Shown in pieces: positions 1-6,626 of a DNA stretch of 64,000 nucleotides. Positions within the stretch are counted from its first letter, which is position 1. The number at the start of each line of letters is the position of its first letter. Position numbers and translations under genes: made by a program. Below the pieces are notes generated by a model. It made no database searches. It saw nothing but the letters and a program-made list of their open reading frames with translations, and had not been told where the DNA came from. Location: positions 40,100 through 104,099 of the IMG/VR virus record IMGVR_UViG_3300035212_002004, one strand, 5' to 3'. The stretch comes from a virus.

Positions 1-517
1 CTTTAGTTGTATTATTTTTATAGATTACTTTTGAGTAATCATATAAACTTCCATGCACTTTTTTTGCTTCTTTTATAAAAATATCAGCTCCTAAATTAGC
101 TTTTGCAGCATTTCCTTCATATTGACATTTTCTACATCCTCCTTTTCCACTTAAATGTCTATGAAAGGTTGTATTAATTGTAGTATTGTGTATGTTGCAT
201 TTAATAGTAATTGGAAATGTAATTCCTATATAACTTACTATACCTGAGTAATCGTAATTATCTTTATATCTATCTCTGCATTTCTGTAGAAGCTCTTCTA
301 ATGTATATTTAAGCTCTTTTCTAGTTTCTACATCGCATTTTAAACATCCATGTCCACCGAAATGATCACTAGGTGTTTGCAACCAACTTCCATGTATTGG
401 GCAAATAATCTTTACTTTTGTTTGACTATTACTATATTGTACATTTGAATAGTCGTATTTACCTTTATGAATCTCAGTAAATCGTTGAATAACTTCTTGT
501 TGTGTTAATCTTTTCAT
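1..517 (-). CDS. Zinc-repeat protein of homing-endonuclease type, truncated by window edge
   Basis: The frame opens with ATG at 515-517 and stays open to the left edge, so only the N-terminal part (172 codons) is seen. Two tandem copies of a repeat are visible, each containing a YDYS segment, then C-P-x-H-G or C-N-x-H, then C-x-x-C after a G-H/G-G motif (for example IICPIHGSW and GGHGCLKCD). This Cys/His repeat is typical of DUF723-like domains found in phage-encoded homing endonucleases and their relatives. Catalytic residues are not visible in the part present. It is preceded by a hairpin-rich leader (525-607) and a copy of the AATATTTAT element at 588-595. A free-standing mobile endonuclease is an inference from the family; a regulatory zinc protein remains possible. 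Confidence 0.7.
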   Translation of the reverse strand, partial: MKRLTQQEVIQRFTEIHKGKYDYSNVQYSNSQTKVKIICPIHGSWLQTPSDHFGGHGCLKCDVETRKELKYTLEELLQKCRDRYKDNYDYSGIVSYIGITFPITIKCNIHNTTINTTFHRHLSGKGGCRKCQYEGNAAKANLGADIFIKEAKKVHGSLYDYSKVIYKNNTTK

Positions 518-524
518 AATAAAA

Positions 525-607
525 AAAGCTTAGGCTTTCGAGGTCGGACGCTCTACTTGCCATAAGCTTTAAATTGATGTTTTCGATATAAATATAGGTC
601 CGACGCT
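525..607 (-). promoter_or_regulatory. Hairpin-rich leader with terminator-like stem and competing inverted repeat
   Basis: An 8-bp perfect inverted repeat (525-532 with 563-570, AAAGCTTA/TAAGCTTT) is followed on the coding strand by a T tract and then directly by the ATG at 517. A second inverted repeat pairs 543-549, which lies in the loop of the first, with 598-604 upstream (GTCGGAC/GTCCGAC). The two pairings cannot easily coexist. This may simply be the terminator of the upstream gene, or an attenuator for the gene at 1-517. Confidence 0.5.
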
Positions 608-650
608 ATGCTTATAAATATCAACTTTTTATGAAAAATACGATTTATTT

Positions 651-1046
651 TCATTTTATTAATTTTAATGCTTCTTGTAAACCAACTTCTAATGCTTCTT
701 CGTAAGTTTTATAATTATTATATTCATCATACCAACCGTTAACATTTTGATTTCCATCAATATCTTTTTGTTGAAGGAATCCCCAACTAGTATAATATTG
801 AATACTTTTTCCATCTGATGTTAAGTCATGATATGACTCTACATATAAGTTATGCACTTCTCTTAACCATTTTTGAAGAAATGATTGTGTGCAACAATTA
901 GCATAAACTTTACAGTATATAGATGCTCCTATACATCCTTCATCATCTCCCTCTAACATATAAGGTAAGTGATTTGTTCTAACATCATCAAAACCTTTCT
1001 CTTTAGCTAACTTAGCTGTTTCAAATGTTATTAATTGTTCTTTCAT
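651..1046 (-). CDS. Conserved small phage protein (ITFETAKLAKEKGF type)
   Basis: 131 residues, function unknown. The N-terminal ITFETAKLAKEKGFD, the central LQKWLREVHNLYVE and the C-terminal YKTYEEALEVGLQEALKLI are the hallmarks of a small protein family that I recognise from Bacteroidota phages and prophages. It has no signal peptide or membrane segment. The gene at 3376-3771 looks like a diverged paralogue with the same architecture (ALILKELGF at the start, FKSYEEAELECLKKLIEII at the end). It is 5 bases downstream of 1052-1237 and probably co-transcribed with it from the promoter at about 1265-1293. The leader is A/T-rich (AAAAATAAAAGTT before ATG), with no Shine-Dalgarno sequence. Confidence 0.75.
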   Translation of the reverse strand: MKEQLITFETAKLAKEKGFDDVRTNHLPYMLEGDDEGCIGASIYCKVYANCCTQSFLQKWLREVHNLYVESYHDLTSDGKSIQYYTSWGFLQQKDIDGNQNVNGWYDEYNNYKTYEEALEVGLQEALKLIK

Positions 1047-1051
1047 AACTT

Positions 1052-1237
1052 TTATTTTTTAAATTTCTTTTCTTTTATTTCAACAAATCCTTCTAATGTA
1101 AGATTTTCTCCTATACATTTCCCTTCTGTGTTATAAAAATAAATTGGAATACCTGTGATGTTTGTTTCTATAAATTGTTGACTCTTTACAAGTTCTCCTG
1201 TATTTGAATTCTTATAAAATTTATTAACTACTTTCAT
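1052..1237 (-). CDS. Hypothetical protein, 61 aa
   Basis: Short protein of unknown function rich in Lys and Asn, without membrane segments or motifs I recognise. It is the first gene after the ter/promoter junction at 1265-1297, so it is probably the first cistron of a two-gene unit with 651-1046. The start is supported by the same A/T-rich leader seen before neighbouring genes and the absence of an alternative upstream ATG. Confidence 0.6.
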   Translation of the reverse strand: MKVVNKFYKNSNTGELVKSQQFIETNITGIPIYFYNTEGKCIGENLTLEGFVEIKEKKFKK

Positions 1238-1264
1238 AACCTTTTTATTTGTTTCTAATACTTA

Positions 1265-1293
1265 AATATACAAAAAAAGACTTGAATAAACAA
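1265..1293 (-). promoter_or_regulatory. Putative early promoter (TTGTTT-17-TATATT)
   Basis: Coding-strand -10 TATATT (1265-1270) lies exactly 17 bp from TTGTTT (1288-1293). It is a weaker member of the TTGGAT-17-TATATT set found at five other places. The -35 part overlaps the terminator hairpin 1278-1297, so termination of the RNA upstream and initiation for 1052-1237 share the same DNA. Confidence 0.5.
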
Positions 1294-1297
1294 GCCT
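1278..1297 (-). terminator. Rho-independent terminator of the 1.3-1.9 kb RNA
   Basis: On the minus strand AGGCTTG-TTTATT-CAAGTCT forms a 7-bp stem with 6-nt loop, followed by seven Ts. It would end transcription coming from the structured region above. Confidence 0.75.
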
Positions 1298-1310
1298 TTT
1301 ATCAATTATT

Positions 1311-1862
1311 TTTAAAAAAATTTAACACCTCAGTTGCACTCTGGTTTGTAATGGGGCTACTATGGGAAATCCTGAATTCGTCGTGTTCGTCACAGGCGTA
1401 CTAGTCCTTATCTTCCTTTGAACTTAATCGATTACAATTGGCGAGGTTTACCACTATCAACACGCCTATTCTGTTTCATGTGTTGGTTACAGACAACCAT
1501 CGAGGTGTTAAATTTCTATATTATTTTGTTGCTGGGATGTAAAGCATATAGACTATGTCAAATACAAAATCAAAGTCAAAAACCTTCCACTACCACAAGG
1601 GCAAGGACAAAAACTAAGTCTCAGTTTCGCTAGCCACTTTTAATCTCATCCCCCTTTTCAGGGTTCGCACGAGTAACATGTCTAGCTGTTGAGTTCTATC
1701 TCAGTTTTGGTTTAAGTTTGTAGGGAAGCGAGTTTATGGATGGCTCGAGGCCACGGTTATCATGATTGATTAATATATATCGCATATAGTTTGTATGATA
1801 ACTCCACTATCCCAGCATAAAGCTTTGGAGGATCGGCTTGTGCCTACCTCCTTAGCACCAAA
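1311..1862 (-). ncRNA. Candidate large structured noncoding RNA
   Basis: About 550 bases without a convincing ORF on the coding strand and visibly more G/C-rich than flanking genes. It is bracketed by a stop codon (1863) and a strong terminator (1278-1297). Helices seen directly: a 14-bp perfect pairing of 1318-1331 with 1502-1515; an 8-bp pairing of 1756-1763 with 1795-1802; 1827-1831 with 1847-1851, which encloses 1835-1837 with 1842-1844; hairpins at 1485-1498 and 1741-1753. Size, structure density and position beside a tRNA array recall the large ornate phage RNAs (ROOL, GOLLD), but I cannot match it to either. A Bacteroidota-style -7 box (TAATTTGG, about 1853-1860) lies at its 5' end. 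The 71-codon plus-strand frame at 1418-1633 starts with TTG and opposes all transcription, so it is not favoured. Confidence 0.6.
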
Positions 1863-2135
1863 TTATTTTTCTCCTTCTTGGAATATTTTCTCCCAAGCTT
1901 GTTGTGATTCGTAAGGTCTTGCTACGTACTCATTTAACGCTTCCATTCCTTCTTTAATTGTTGTAAATGGAATTTCTTTACATCCTACTGAGATAATACA
2001 TCCAATTGATAGGAATCTAATTTTTACTTCATAATTTGTAAGACATTGTTGTCTTGATGGTTTCCACTGTTCTTCTGCTAATGGTCCATTTTCTACTAGT
2101 CTTGTTGGTGCTGCTACTGGTTCTACTTCGTTCAT
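1863..2135 (-). CDS. Hypothetical protein, 90 aa
   Basis: Small acidic protein of unknown function. The central stretch NYEVKIRFLSIGCIISVGC is beta-strand-like, and the C-terminus is helical and charged. It forms a tight minus-strand cluster with 2142-2450 and 2452-3363 (gaps of 6 and 1 bases). Its stop codon directly abuts the putative large RNA, which could therefore also be made as the 3' part of this transcript. Confidence 0.6.
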   Translation of the reverse strand: MNEVEPVAAPTRLVENGPLAEEQWKPSRQQCLTNYEVKIRFLSIGCIISVGCKEIPFTTIKEGMEALNEYVARPYESQQAWEKIFQEGEK

Positions 2136-2141
2136 AATAAC

Positions 2142-2450
2142 TTAATTTGATTGTTGATAACTTTGTTGATTTTCTACTTCTTCTATGAATGGTTGATTTT
2201 CCAACTCTTCTATAACTATATTAATTGCATCAGGATAATGAGTGTGTCCAGATTGAAAATATATTCCCACCAAACCTAATACCTCATTGTCAATGTAGTG
2301 ACGATTTTTACCTTTACCGTTTACTATCTCGTGATCCATTGACACATCATCCCATTCATCCAATACAATTCTATTACCACCCTTTTCTCTATAGTGGAGC
2401 CTGATCATATTATTATGACTGAAGTTTTTAATAAACTCTCCTAGCTTCAT
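2142..2450 (-). CDS. Hypothetical protein, 102 aa
   Basis: Unknown function. The segment RLHYREKGGNRIVLDEWDDVSMDHEIVNGKG resembles a small beta-rich domain, and the C-terminus is Gln/Asn-rich and probably disordered. One base separates it from 2452-3363, so the two are translationally linked. No membrane segment or known motif. Confidence 0.6.
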   Translation of the reverse strand: MKLGEFIKNFSHNNMIRLHYREKGGNRIVLDEWDDVSMDHEIVNGKGKNRHYIDNEVLGLVGIYFQSGHTHYPDAINIVIEELENQPFIEEVENQQSYQQSN

Positions 2451-2451
2451 A

Positions 2452-3363
2452 CTATTTTAATTGGTTTAAAAACTCATCTACTACTGATTGAAATCTTTCT
2501 GCTACTTCAATTTTTAAATTAACAGCATCTTGAATTCTTGCTTGACGTTTTTCTTCAAACTCATGTTGAGCGTTACGTTCTTCTCCAGCCCATTTATCGT
2601 AAGCTAGTTTATAAGTATTTGCTGCTTCTGCATTCTCAGTATTTACTCTTGCTTGAATAATTCCTCTTTCTTTCTGAATTCTGGCATTCTCAGAAGTAGT
2701 AGCATTTTTAATCTTAGATTTAAAGTAATTTACTTTTTGTTCATATCCTCTGTGCAGAGCTGCTAATTCTTCATGAATTAAAAGCAACTGTGATGGGGTA
2801 TGATGAATTGAGATTTTCATAGGGGTTTTCTTTCCTACTTCAATTTCCATAAACTCTAAAGTTTTAATGGTAGGAAGTTCTGCTCTTAATCTATCCAATT
2901 TACCTCCTTTATGAATAAATTGCCCAATATGTGAAGCATAAGCCTCTGCTTCTAAGAATTCGTTGTACTCGGCTGTAGTTAAAGTATTCCAACCAAAATC
3001 CTCATCCACTTCACTTGGAATTGTTTCCGATATAAGTTTTGGTCTCTCTGGGGATTCTACTTCGTATTTGAATCGTTCTTGTTTGATTTTATTAATCAAC
3101 TCGTCCTTAGCTTTGATGTTCTCCATCAAGAATGCTTGAGTAGCAGATAATCTTGCTTTAGCAGTTAATAATTCAACTACATTTTCTGGAATTGGGTTTC
3201 CTTTAACTTCAGTATAGGTTTCTTCTCCTATCACTAGTTCTTTAGAAACGTTATTGATATCAGCTAATTGTGCTGTAAGATCTTTTGAACGTTGGTTACA
3301 CAAGTTTGAGATTGATTGTGCTTGAGACATTGATAACCCTTTTGATGCTAACGAATTTTTCAT
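2452..3363 (-). CDS. Coiled-coil protein of unknown function
   Basis: 303 residues, almost wholly helical with long heptad-rich stretches at both ends and a Glu/Ala/Arg-rich C-terminal third, so an elongated coiled-coil homodimer is likely. The middle contains a short non-helical segment (about 125-190) with IKTLEFMEIEVGKKTPMKI. No catalytic motif or signal peptide. It is the first gene of the 3363-1863 unit. The start has the usual AT-rich leader. Confidence 0.65.
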   Translation of the reverse strand: MKNSLASKGLSMSQAQSISNLCNQRSKDLTAQLADINNVSKELVIGEETYTEVKGNPIPENVVELLTAKARLSATQAFLMENIKAKDELINKIKQERFKYEVESPERPKLISETIPSEVDEDFGWNTLTTAEYNEFLEAEAYASHIGQFIHKGGKLDRLRAELPTIKTLEFMEIEVGKKTPMKISIHHTPSQLLLIHEELAALHRGYEQKVNYFKSKIKNATTSENARIQKERGIIQARVNTENAEAANTYKLAYDKWAGEERNAQHEFEEKRQARIQDAVNLKIEVAERFQSVVDEFLNQLK

Positions 3364-3375
3364 AACTATGATTTT

Positions 3376-3771
3376 TTATTTATTTTTAATGATTTCTATT
3401 AATTTTTTAAGACATTCAAGTTCTGCTTCTTCGTAAGATTTAAAATCTGTTTCTAATTCAGATATTGATTGAGAATGATTTATTATTTGATAATCACAAT
3501 TAACATCATTTTCTAATGAATTGTCTAATCCTATTGAATGATATAAACCATACTTCTCTCTAAACCAACTAAATGCTTGTTGGTATAATGGTGCTGAAAC
3601 TACTATACTTGATGAATTGTGATTAAATAGAATTGGTTTAGGATTAATACAATCACTATTCATTATTGCATAATCACCTAACAATGGGTCAAAATATCCA
3701 AAACAAGGTTCATCAAATCCTAATTCTTTTAAAATTAATGCTTGTTCGTAAGGTGCAAATTCTTTTTCCAT
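3376..3771 (-). CDS. Paralogue of the 651-1046 protein
   Basis: 131 residues, the same length as 651-1046. It shares the N-terminal helix (EQALILKELGFD), a central AFSWFREKYGLYHSI corresponding to LQKWLREVHNLYVE, and a C-terminal YEEAELECLKKLIEI helix. It is more diverged in the middle. Function unknown. It has its own promoter (3793-3821) 22 bases upstream of the start, and is transcribed toward 3363. Confidence 0.7.
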   Translation of the reverse strand: MEKEFAPYEQALILKELGFDEPCFGYFDPLLGDYAIMNSDCINPKPILFNHNSSSIVVSAPLYQQAFSWFREKYGLYHSIGLDNSLENDVNCDYQIINHSQSISELETDFKSYEEAELECLKKLIEIIKNK

Positions 3772-3792
3772 AACTATTTTTTCTTATACTTT

Positions 3793-3821
3793 AATATACG
3801 AACTATATTTCTAATATCCAA
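3793..3821 (-). promoter_or_regulatory. Early-type promoter TTGGAT-17-TATATT
   Basis: Coding-strand TTGGAT (3816-3821), 17-bp spacer ending GTTCG, and TATATT (3793-3798). The same arrangement recurs before 5664-5891, 5212-5367, the tRNA-Ser(TGA) cluster and the tRNA cluster at 10.9 kb. It drives 3376-3771. Confidence 0.75.
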
Positions 3822-3828
3822 CTTTTTT

Positions 3829-4284
3829 TTAATCTATTTTTAAAGTAAGTATAATATAATCTGCCCATCCCATTTCATGTCCTTCTATATAGAAGTCGTC
3901 TTCTGGAAAGTAATGAGATAAGTCTGTATCCCATAACTGATCATATATTCCTTGCTTAAAGGTATCCATATCTGTTGGATAGATTTTAGGTACCATGCAT
4001 TCTAATTTTTCTGAGAGGTATTTTTTAGCAAGTTCATCATTTAGAGTTTTGTAAACTTCAAATGCTTCTTTACTATCGTCATTACCACCATTCCATTTGT
4101 AGGTTTTTAGCAATGCTTGTGATATCTGTTCATGTCTTTGTTTATCTTGTTCAGATATCTCTACAATGGTATGTGTTTTTAGAGCATCTGTAGATAGAGT
4201 TGGGAGAAATCTTCTAGTAATATATTCTCCTACGTAAAGTCCTAGCTGGTAGTTTAAGTCTTTTACATCAGGATCTCTTCTCAT
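3829..4284 (-). CDS. Hypothetical protein, 151 aa
   Basis: Soluble, acidic, mixed alpha/beta protein with a helical first half (LNYQLGLYVGEYITRRF). The C-terminus is aromatic and acidic (YFPEDDFYIEGHEMGWADYI). No known motif. It stands alone between the 3.8 kb promoter and the first tRNA, so it may be read from a tRNA-cluster transcript. Leader AAAATAAAAGTT before ATG. Confidence 0.6.
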   Translation of the reverse strand: MRRDPDVKDLNYQLGLYVGEYITRRFLPTLSTDALKTHTIVEISEQDKQRHEQISQALLKTYKWNGGNDDSKEAFEVYKTLNDELAKKYLSEKLECMVPKIYPTDMDTFKQGIYDQLWDTDLSHYFPEDDFYIEGHEMGWADYIILTLKID

Positions 4285-4314
4285 AACTTTTATTTTTTAT
4301 TGGATAAAATATTG

Positions 4315-4387
4315 TGGTCTCGGGGAATTACGATATCCCAGCCTCTTTCTTATGAGGAAATTGCTCTACCTTTGAGCTACGAGACCA
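4315..4387 (-). tRNA. tRNA with CAT anticodon (Met or lysidine-Ile)
   Basis: Full cloverleaf with acceptor TGGTCTC/GAGACCA and anticodon loop CTCATAA. The T-loop is unusual (ATCGTAA instead of TTCRANY). One of three CAT tRNAs, so initiator, elongator Met and Ile2 roles may be split among them. Sequence alone does not settle which. Confidence 0.8.
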
Positions 4388-4393
4388 ATTAGT

Positions 4394-4462
4394 TGCGGAT
4401 TCAGGACTCGAACCTGGCCTCTGGGTTATGAGCCCGGAATGCTACCAATTACACCAAACCGC
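4394..4462 (-). tRNA. tRNA-Met (CAT)
   Basis: Acceptor GCGGTTT/AATCCGC with one mismatch, D-arm with GGT, anticodon loop CTCATAA, canonical T-arm GGTTCGAGTCC. It ends 7 bases from the preceding tRNA. Confidence 0.85.
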
Positions 4463-4564
4463 GATGTATGCTTTAATGAAAAGAGGTAAGCTACTTCAGT
4501 TATCTGCGTTTACTGAGTATTTAAAGCCGTCATTGGCAAAGTGGCTACTTACTTATTCATTTTG

Positions 4565-4635
4565 CGGTCTAGAACGGTAACGCTCCGTCTACTCAACAGT
4601 GACAGTGTTGGATGATACTTCTTCACTACTAGACC
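4565..4635 (-). tRNA. tRNA-Asp (GTC)
   Basis: Acceptor GGTCTAG/CTAGACC with G73, anticodon stem CAACA/TGTTG and loop CTGTCAC. The T-arm has the non-canonical loop AGCGTTA, shared with tRNA-Gln here; tRNA-Lys has AGCATTA. The 100 bases above it (4463-4564) hold no gene I can recognise. Confidence 0.75.
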
Positions 4636-4642
4636 TTTTTGG

Positions 4643-4714
4643 TGGAGCTACCGAGATTCGAACTCGGAATAATAGAATGCAAATCTATCGTGATGCCAAT
4701 TTCACTATAGCCCC
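4643..4714 (-). tRNA. tRNA-Ala (TGC)
   Basis: Acceptor GGGGCTA/TAGCTCC with A73, loop TTTGCAT, canonical T-loop TTCGAAT. Confidence 0.95.
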
Positions 4715-4720
4715 TTTTGT

Positions 4721-4790
4721 AGCCCTGCCGGGAGTCGAACCCGACTTTTATGGATGAAAACCATATGTCCTAACCGATAGACGACAGGGC
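4721..4790 (-). tRNA. tRNA-Glu (TTC)
   Basis: Acceptor GCCCTGT/GCAGGGC, anticodon loop TTTTCAT, T-arm CGGGTTCGACTCCCG. No encoded CCA. Confidence 0.95.
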
Positions 4791-4792
4791 CG

Positions 4793-4867
4793 TGGAGCAG
4801 ATGCGGAGAATCGAACTCCGATCTTCTGGTTGGAAGCCAAAAGTAATAACCATTATACGACATCTGC
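4793..4867 (-). tRNA. tRNA-Gly (TCC), CCA encoded
   Basis: Acceptor GCAGATG/CATCTGC, anticodon loop CTTCCAA, canonical T-arm. It is followed by an encoded CCA, which the other tRNAs here lack. Confidence 0.95.
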
Positions 4868-4873
4868 ATTTTG

Positions 4874-4947
4874 AGGTTCTTGTCAGGATCGAACTGACTC
4901 TATTCAGCGTTACAAATGCTGTGCACCACCACTTATGCGTAAGAACC
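4874..4947 (-). tRNA. tRNA-Thr (TGT)
   Basis: Acceptor GGTTCTT/AAGAACC, loop TTTGTAA with an A-C mismatch closing the anticodon stem, T-arm GTCAGTTCGATCCTGAC. Confidence 0.9.
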
Positions 4948-4953
4948 AAGTAA

Positions 4954-5020
4954 ATTACAGCCGGTTTTCGTATCCGTTCTCCTACTGCCAAGCAGGTGCT
5001 TTGCTATAAGCTAGCTGTAA
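4954..5020 (-). tRNA. Degenerate tRNA, possibly Ala (GGC)
   Basis: Perfect 7-bp acceptor TTACAGC/GCTGTAA and a D-arm are present. The anticodon arm reads CCTGC-TTGGCA-GTAGG with only six loop bases, and the T-arm (CGG...CCG) lacks the TTC loop. At 67 nt it is short. It may be a decaying or highly diverged tRNA; the anticodon is uncertain. Confidence 0.45.
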
Positions 5021-5028
5021 CTTTTTTA

Positions 5029-5095
5029 TGTAGGCGACTAGAACTCCAGTCCTTCTGTCCAATTAAGGAACTCATATCCGGTAACCCGGTCCTAC
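5029..5095 (-). tRNA. Degenerate tRNA-like element
   Basis: A partial acceptor pairs GTAGG with CCTAC, and a central CCTT/AAGG stem has an 8-nt loop containing TTGG. The T-arm pairs ACT/AGT only. It is tRNA-sized and in line with the array, but the anticodon cannot be read with confidence. Confidence 0.35.
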
Positions 5096-5107
5096 TATAT
5101 TCTACTG

Positions 5108-5187
5108 TACCCAAGGGGGGAGTCGAACCCCCAAGCTTACGCCACGGCTTCTAAGACCGCTGTGTCTACCAGTTCCACCACTCGGGC
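5108..5187 (-). tRNA. tRNA-Leu (TAG)
   Basis: Class II tRNA: acceptor GCCCGAG/CTTGGGT, anticodon loop CTTAGAA, extended variable arm, T-arm GGGGGTTCGACTCCCCC. Confidence 0.95.
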
Positions 5188-5211
5188 ATTTACCGCATGT
5201 GCGGTCACTTA

Positions 5212-5367
5212 TCAATCGGTAGCTCCCTCTTGATGTCCATCTGTGGGTGTAACACATTTGGTAGAGGGTCGAACCTTAAATATCGTATCATGAAGCATTT
5301 TTGATATTGTTGAATATGCTATATCCAACTTTCTTGCTTTTATGATTATAATTTCTTTATCTTTCAT
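5212..5367 (-). CDS. Possible small protein, 51 aa
   Basis: Short frame beginning MKDKEIIIIKARKLDIAY, immediately downstream of a promoter of the early set (5373-5401). The N-terminal half could form a helix-turn-helix-like pair of helices (KARKLDIAYSTISKML), similar in feel to the DNA-binding tails of phage endonucleases, so it might be a fragment of one. The C-terminal half has low complexity and may not be coding. Kept mainly because of the well-placed promoter. Confidence 0.35.
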   Translation of the reverse strand: MKDKEIIIIKARKLDIAYSTISKMLHDTIFKVRPSTKCVTPTDGHQEGATD

Positions 5368-5372
5368 ACTTA

Positions 5373-5401
5373 AATATACGAACTATATTTTTACTATCCT
5401 A
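5373..5401 (-). promoter_or_regulatory. Early-type promoter TAGGAT-17-TATATT
   Basis: Coding-strand TAGGAT (5396-5401), 17-bp spacer ending GTTCG, TATATT (5373-5378). The frame at 5212-5367 begins 6 bases below the -10; the promoter also serves the tRNA cluster 5187-4315. Confidence 0.65.
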
Positions 5402-5425
5402 GCTTTTTTTAATTTACTTTTAATC

Positions 5426-5497
5426 TTAATTGCCATCATTTATTTTAATTCCAAAAAATATAAAGACTACAGCCACAATTATAAAACATACTATCAT
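5426..5497 (-). CDS. Possible membrane micropeptide, 23 aa
   Basis: MIVCFIIVAVVFIFFGIKIN is almost entirely a transmembrane helix. The frame has a start, stop and A/T-rich leader and lies between tRNA-Cys and the promoter at 5.4 kb. It could be a real phage micropeptide or chance; no family recognised. Confidence 0.3.
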   Translation of the reverse strand: MIVCFIIVAVVFIFFGIKINDGN

Positions 5498-5511
5498 AAT
5501 TTATTTTTTTG

Positions 5512-5584
5512 AGGGACTATAAAGAATCGAACTTTACAATCTATTCGTTTGCTGCGAATAAGCTTAACCATCAGCCTTAGTCCC
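5512..5584 (-). tRNA. tRNA-Cys (GCA) with A33
   Basis: Acceptor GGGACTA/TAGTCCC, U73 as expected for Cys, anticodon stem ATTCG/CGAAT, loop CAGCAAA. Position 33 is A, not the near-universal T. T-loop TTCGATT. Confidence 0.8.
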
Positions 5585-5588
5585 ATTT

Positions 5589-5658
5589 ATCACCTAGCCT
5601 GACCTTCCAGACAGTACAAGTCAGTATTAATTTCACGTGCTGTTTTGTAGTAGGTGAT
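5589..5658 (-). other. tRNA-like closed stem without T-arm
   Basis: An 8-bp perfect terminal stem (ATCACCTA/TAGGTGAT) encloses 54 bases with a CTGAC-TTGTACT-GTCTG arm resembling a Tyr(GTA) anticodon arm. There is no room for a T-arm. tRNA relic or another small RNA. Confidence 0.35.
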
Positions 5659-5663
5659 TTATT

Positions 5664-5891
5664 TTATTTATTCAGATCTTGTATAATAGGTCCTAAATCT
5701 TTTACAGGTATCTTACAATCCTCTTGACCTTCTCCTTCTGAGTTTCTCCACATATAGTTGTAAACTGCTTTTGTTTTTCTTTCCATCTCAAATGTAAAGT
5801 ATAGGTTTGGAGTTTCTAATTCATATACATTCCAATCATCTCCTCTTCCGTCAGTATATTGATTTACTAATTTAAAATCTGTTATTTTCAT
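5664..5891 (-). CDS. Hypothetical protein, 75 aa
   Basis: Small soluble protein of unknown function with alternating aromatic and charged residues (WNVYELETPNLYFTFEM) consistent with a beta-sheet. It has its own early-type promoter (5910-5938) with the start 19 bases downstream. No membrane segment. It is isolated between tRNA-like element 5589-5658 and an HNH gene. Confidence 0.65.
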   Translation of the reverse strand: MKITDFKLVNQYTDGRGDDWNVYELETPNLYFTFEMERKTKAVYNYMWRNSEGEGQEDCKIPVKDLGPIIQDLNK

Positions 5892-5909
5892 ATTTCTTTC
5901 TTATACTTT

Positions 5910-5938
5910 AATATACGAACTATATTTCTAATATCCAA
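5910..5938 (-). promoter_or_regulatory. Early-type promoter TTGGAT-17-TATATT
   Basis: TTGGAT (5933-5938), 17-bp spacer, TATATT (5910-5915) on the coding strand. The spacer and flanks are nearly identical to the 3.8 kb copy. It overlaps the 3' end of the HNH gene 5928-6626. Confidence 0.75.
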
Positions 5939-6626
5939 CTATTTTGTTAGATTTTTTTAAATTATCTTTTTTCCACAATGGTTGATAATTACTATAATGA
6001 TTTAATCTTACAATATCTTCCTCTGTTTGAGCTGAAGAGATTGGTATTTTATGATCTAATTCCCATTGACCATAATTGTAAATAGTCATACCTTCTTGAA
6101 ATAAGTTCTGAATATGTTCTGTAAATTCTAATAGAGTGCATCCTAGTATTTCTTCAGTTCCTATACTTTTTCTATAAGTACCATTGCAGCTCCTTTTGAA
6201 TGAACCTCCTATTAAACTTCTTGTATTATATATTAATTTATAAATTGGATCTACTTTTTTTCGTTCCCTATGATAATTTACATAATATCCAGGATTCCTT
6301 TCATTCCAACTACTCTTTTTCTCTCTAGGTTTTTTAATAACCTCTTTTTTAGGTCTAGGATGAGTTTTATAGTACTCTCTTTGCCTTAACTTTATCTCCT
6401 CTTTATTTTGTTGGTAATTTAACCTATCTCTTTCTCTTTGCTTATCCCTATTAGCATCTCTATACTCTTCTCCATATTTTTGTAGAGATTCTTTATTATC
6501 CTCTTTCCATCTTGCAGTTTCTATTTTTCTACAAGCTCTGCAGGTATAGTCGTAGTTATTAAATACAGATTTTGATATGTTAATTCCTACTTCTAATTCT
6601 ACTTTACACTTTATACACTCTTTCAT
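5928..6626 (-). CDS. HNH homing endonuclease with N-terminal zinc finger
   Basis: 232 residues. The N-terminus carries a four-Cys knuckle (C-I-K-C, then C-R-A-C about 25 residues later), followed by a long Arg/Lys/Glu-rich helix. The C-terminal HNH-like nuclease has QWELDHKIPISSA (DH pair), then NYQPLWKKDNLKKSN. The same architecture is found at 18754-19425 and 54541-55089, so three related elements occur in this window. It is inserted between small genes beside the tRNA array. Free-standing homing nuclease by family; no intron boundaries seen. Confidence 0.85.
   Translation of the reverse strand: MKECIKCKVELEVGINISKSVFNNYDYTCRACRKIETARWKEDNKESLQKYGEEYRDANRDKQRERDRLNYQQNKEEIKLRQREYYKTHPRPKKEVIKKPREKKSSWNERNPGYYVNYHRERKKVDPIYKLIYNTRSLIGGSFKRSCNGTYRKSIGTEEILGCTLLEFTEHIQNLFQEGMTIYNYGQWELDHKIPISSAQTEEDIVRLNHYSNYQPLWKKDNLKKSNKIVGY

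Noticed and set aside
1418-1633. 71-codon plus-strand frame and two shorter plus-strand frames inside the structured region
   Set aside because: They start with TTG or are very short, oppose every other gene, and the region's perfect inverted repeats are better explained as RNA structure on the minus strand.
1311-1862. Group I intron
   Set aside because: A GACATAGTC string resembles an intron core segment, but I found no matching P7 partner or guanosine-site context, and the flanking genes are unrelated, so there are no exons to join.
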